Shown: piece after piece, positions 5,804 through 7,224 of the stretch | Layout: every line of letters begins with the position of its first letter | How positions within the stretch are numbered: position 1 is the stretch's first letter | Assembly: GCA_900551975.1 (NCBI GenBank) | Contig: URYA01000079.1 | Span: 1 to 7,224 of the forward strand | Source of the DNA: an uncultured Collinsella sp. | GTDB lineage: Bacteria > Actinomycetota > Coriobacteriia > Coriobacteriales > Coriobacteriaceae | DNA length: 7,224 bases | Direction of reading: 5' to 3' | Made by a program: the position numbers and the translations under genes | Notes under the pieces: model-generated | Told to the model about the DNA's origin: nothing | The model's database searches: none | What the model saw: the letters and a program-made list of their open reading frames with translations, nothing else

Positions 5804-5870
5804 GTCGGGAAATTGCGCGCTGGCGTCGGATGGCATTGTCTGCAGTGGTGATGATCTTTACGAACTGCAT
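5796..5870 (-). CDS. Arginine-rich 24-residue candidate leader peptide of argG
   Basis: ATG at 5870, TAA at 5798-5796. GGAG (5880-5877) sits 6 nt upstream within a GGAGAGG purine run, so translation is likely. The peptide starts MQFVKIITTADNAI and ends RRQRAISRRR: six arginines in the last ten residues (positions 15, 16, 18, 22, 23, 24). The final three are tandem CGA codons immediately before the stop. The ORF precedes argG by about 205 nt, and the stems of the leader start at its last codons. In known amino-acid attenuators (trp, his, leu operons) the leader peptide is rich in the pathway's end product, which here is arginine. The peptide itself would have no function beyond ribosome stalling. 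A chance arginine run cannot be excluded from one sequence. Confidence 0.5.
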   Translation of the reverse strand: MQFVKIITTADNAIRRQRAISRRR

Positions 5871-5906
5871 CTGCCTCTCCTCTCACGTATCGCCGGGCGC
5901 AATTCA

Positions 5907-5915
5907 AATATCGCA
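5907..5915 (-). promoter_or_regulatory. Candidate extended -10 element before the argG leader ORF
   Basis: TGCGATATT on the minus strand has the TGn extension and 4 of 6 -10 bases. It would start transcription near 5900, about 30 nt before the leader ATG, giving a leader of about 310 nt before argG. No clear -35 is seen. A competing candidate lies at 5974-6001. Confidence 0.28.
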
Positions 5916-5961
5916 AACGGTACCTTTTCCTCGGTAAACGGCTCTTTTGCCGTCTCCGTTT
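5915..5961. repeat. Three AAACGG/CCGTTT half-sites upstream of the argG leader
   Basis: AAACGG occurs at 5915-5920 and 5936-5941 (period 21 bp, two helical turns), with an inverted copy CCGTTT at 5956-5961. The second and third also frame an ACGGC-TCTTTT-GCCGT stem (5938-5953). The spacing and location between two candidate promoters fit an operator array. This does not match a clear ArgR box. Confidence 0.33.
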
Positions 5962-5973
5962 TCGATGTTCGCT

Positions 5974-6001
5974 ATATTACGATAAAGTGCACGCTGCGCA
6001 A
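5974..6001 (-). promoter_or_regulatory. Second candidate promoter for the argG leader
   Basis: On the minus strand TTGCGC (6001-5996) and TAATAT (5979-5974) lie 16 nt apart, each 4 of 6 to consensus. Transcription would start near 5967 and pass through the AAACGG half-sites, which could then act as a downstream operator. Confidence 0.33.
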
Positions 6002-6103
6002 GCGACAAATTCAAATTTCTGAAAAGTTTTTTCATTAGTTTGTGAATTGCAGTGCAAATACGCACCATTCCTGCGAAAATACGCTCGACTACTAGTTGAT
6101 GGT

Positions 6104-6109
6104 TATAAC
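6104..6109 (+). promoter_or_regulatory. Candidate -10 element of the HAD hydrolase gene
   Basis: TATAAC (5 of 6) lies 34 nt before the ATG and would give a leader of about 28 nt that includes the GAAAGG ribosome site. No good -35 hexamer is visible at normal spacing. Confidence 0.33.
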
Positions 6110-6143
6110 GTCTGAAACAATCTCGAAACGAAAGGCGCTTTTT

Positions 6144-6971
6144 ATGCAAACTTACGAATCGGACGCCAACATCGGCAACATTAAGATTCTCGCCGTCGAT
6201 ATGGACAAGACGCTGCTGACCGACGAGCGTGTGCTGCCCCGGGGTCTTGATGAGCGCCTGGACAAGCTCGCCGACGCCGGCATCGTATTCTGCCCCGCCA
6301 GCGGACGTCCCGCCCCCAAGCTCGAGGAGATGTTCGAGGGCATCAAGAACCGCCTCGCCTTTTGTCCCGACAACGGAGCGTGCGTGATCTATCGCGGCAG
6401 CTATATCTATAAGAGCAATATTGACGTGGAGCTGTATCAGCAGGTCTTGAACCGTGCCTCGGAGGATCCTCGCGCTGTCCCCGTCCTGTGCTGCTTCGAC
6501 GAGTTCTACGTGCTTGCCCGCGACCATCAATACCACGACGAGATCAGCGTCTACTACAACACAATCAACTACGTCGACAGCTTTGAGGGCATTGATTTCG
6601 AGTCCAACAAGATTTCGGTCTTCTTCCCCGGCTACGACGCCGAGCCCGCTTTCCGCGAGACCTATAGCCCTGAGTTCTCGGACAAGCTCTACGTCACCAA
6701 CGCCGGGCGCGAGTGGATCGACTTTATGAACCTGGGCGTCGACAAGGGCGCCGGCGTCGCGCACCTGTGCGAGCACCTGGGCATCGATATTGCCGATGCT
6801 GCCGCCGTGGGCGACACCTACAACGACATCCCCATGCTGGAGCGCGTCGGGCACAGCTTTATCGTGGACAATGCCGAGGAGCACATGAACGCGCACGCCA
6901 AGTGGCGCATTCCGAGCAACAACGACGGGGGCGTACTGACGCTCATCGACGCCATCTTGGCGGCTCGTTAA
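6144..6971 (+). CDS. Cof-type HAD-superfamily hydrolase (phosphatase)
   Basis: A 275-residue haloacid dehalogenase superfamily protein of the Cof / type IIB group, cytosolic Mg-dependent phosphatases acting on small phosphorylated metabolites (sugar phosphates, flavin or pyridoxal phosphates). All four HAD motifs are present: motif I DMDKTLL with nucleophile Asp19 and acid/base Asp21; motif II ASGR at 52-55 (Ser53); motif III Lys201 in GVDKGAGV; motif IV GDTYNDIPML with Asp224 and Asp228. The cap lies between motifs II and III, about 85-190, as in C2-capped enzymes. Lys22 replaces the usual Gly of DxDGT. The ATG at 6144 has GAAAGG 8 nt upstream and is preferred over the in-frame ATG at 6096. 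A 13-residue tail before the first strand is a little longer than in many homologues. The substrate cannot be predicted. The gene diverges from argG and appears monocistronic. Confidence 0.9.
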   Translation: MQTYESDANIGNIKILAVDMDKTLLTDERVLPRGLDERLDKLADAGIVFCPASGRPAPKLEEMFEGIKNRLAFCPDNGACVIYRGSYIYKSNIDVELYQQVLNRASEDPRAVPVLCCFDEFYVLARDHQYHDEISVYYNTINYVDSFEGIDFESNKISVFFPGYDAEPAFRETYSPEFSDKLYVTNAGREWIDFMNLGVDKGAGVAHLCEHLGIDIADAAAVGDTYNDIPMLERVGHSFIVDNAEEHMNAHAKWRIPSNNDGGVLTLIDAILAAR

Positions 6972-7033
6972 TCTATCCCGTCGCCATGCCCGGGGCCGAC
7001 CGCTTGATTTTTGCTCGGTCAAGTCCTGGGCTC

Positions 7034-7070
7034 GCACGAAGAGCACATTTAGTGCTCTTCGGCTCGTGCG
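7034..7070 (+). terminator. Strong stem-loop downstream of the HAD gene
   Basis: CGAAGAGCAC-ATTTA-GTGCTCTTCG (7037-7061) is a perfect 10-bp stem. An alternative fold pairs CGCACGA with TCGTGCG outside AGAGCAC/GTGCTCT, 14 bp with a 5-nt bulge. It begins about 60 nt after the stop. No U tract follows on either strand, so it may be a weak terminator, an mRNA 3' end stabiliser, or a processing site. Confidence 0.4.
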
Positions 7071-7206
7071 GAATCTACGAAAACCAAGCAGGCGGACACG
7101 CCTTAGGTATCGATTACTTCAGTCTGAATGGACTTTGCTGAGACTTTAAACAAACACACAGAATAACACAGGTAGTTGGGGTTATTGCGTATATATAAAA
7201 TAGCCT

Positions 7207-7224
7207 CCGACCGCGGATGGTCGG
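7207..7224 (-). terminator. Hairpin at the window end, possible terminator of a convergent gene
   Basis: CCGACC-GCGGAT-GGTCGG is a 6-bp stem with a 6-nt loop ending exactly at the window edge. On the minus strand it is followed by AGGCTATTTTATATATA, so it resembles a terminator for a minus-strand gene beyond the window. The stem may extend further. Between 7071 and 7206 I see nothing I can name. Confidence 0.4.

Noticed and set aside
5904..6035. A 43-codon minus-strand frame starting MKKLFRN just upstream of the argG leader
   Set aside because: It has no Shine-Dalgarno sequence, overlaps candidate promoter and operator elements, and is the tail of a long open frame antisense to the HAD gene.
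5688..6038. 116-codon plus-strand frame in the argG-HAD intergenic region
   Set aside because: It has no ribosome site, no recognisable domain and poor codon use, and lies over the leader structures of argG.

Overview
The window looks like an ordinary chromosomal housekeeping stretch from a moderately GC-rich Gram-positive actinobacterium, most likely a gut Coriobacteriia member such as Collinsella. That assignment is an inference from base composition, strong AGGAG/GAAAGG-type ribosome sites and the style of the proteins; it is not proven by any marker gene here. I see no mobile element, CRISPR array, rRNA or tRNA.

Layout: (1) positions 1-731, minus: the N-terminal 243 residues of an iron-sulfur L-cysteine desulfidase / serine-dehydratase-alpha family enzyme, cut by the window edge. 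(2) 1003-1470, plus: ribose-5-phosphate isomerase B (rpiB), divergent from the first gene, with a 16-bp perfect palindrome in the shared upstream region and a strong terminator after it. (3) 1622-2026, minus: nucleoside diphosphate kinase (ndk), with its own terminator, a candidate promoter and upstream direct repeats. (4) 2411-3841, minus: argininosuccinate lyase (argH). (5) 3960-4130, minus: an unrecognised 56-residue small protein with a strong ribosome site. (6) 4364-5590, minus: argininosuccinate synthase (argG). (7) 6144-6971, plus: a Cof-type HAD phosphatase, divergent from argG. The last 250 bases hold stem-loops and no gene I can support.

ArgG and ArgH catalyse the last two steps of arginine synthesis: citrulline plus aspartate to argininosuccinate, then arginine plus fumarate. 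They lie in the same direction but are not tightly coupled. About 520 bases separate them, with a terminator-like hairpin and the small orphan gene in between.

The most interesting part is the roughly 300-base leader of argG. It contains a 24-codon open reading frame with a good ribosome site. Its last ten residues hold six arginines, with three tandem CGA codons just before the stop. It is followed by nested, partly mutually exclusive RNA stems. This is the architecture of a ribosome-mediated transcription attenuator responding to arginine, read directly from the sequence but untested.
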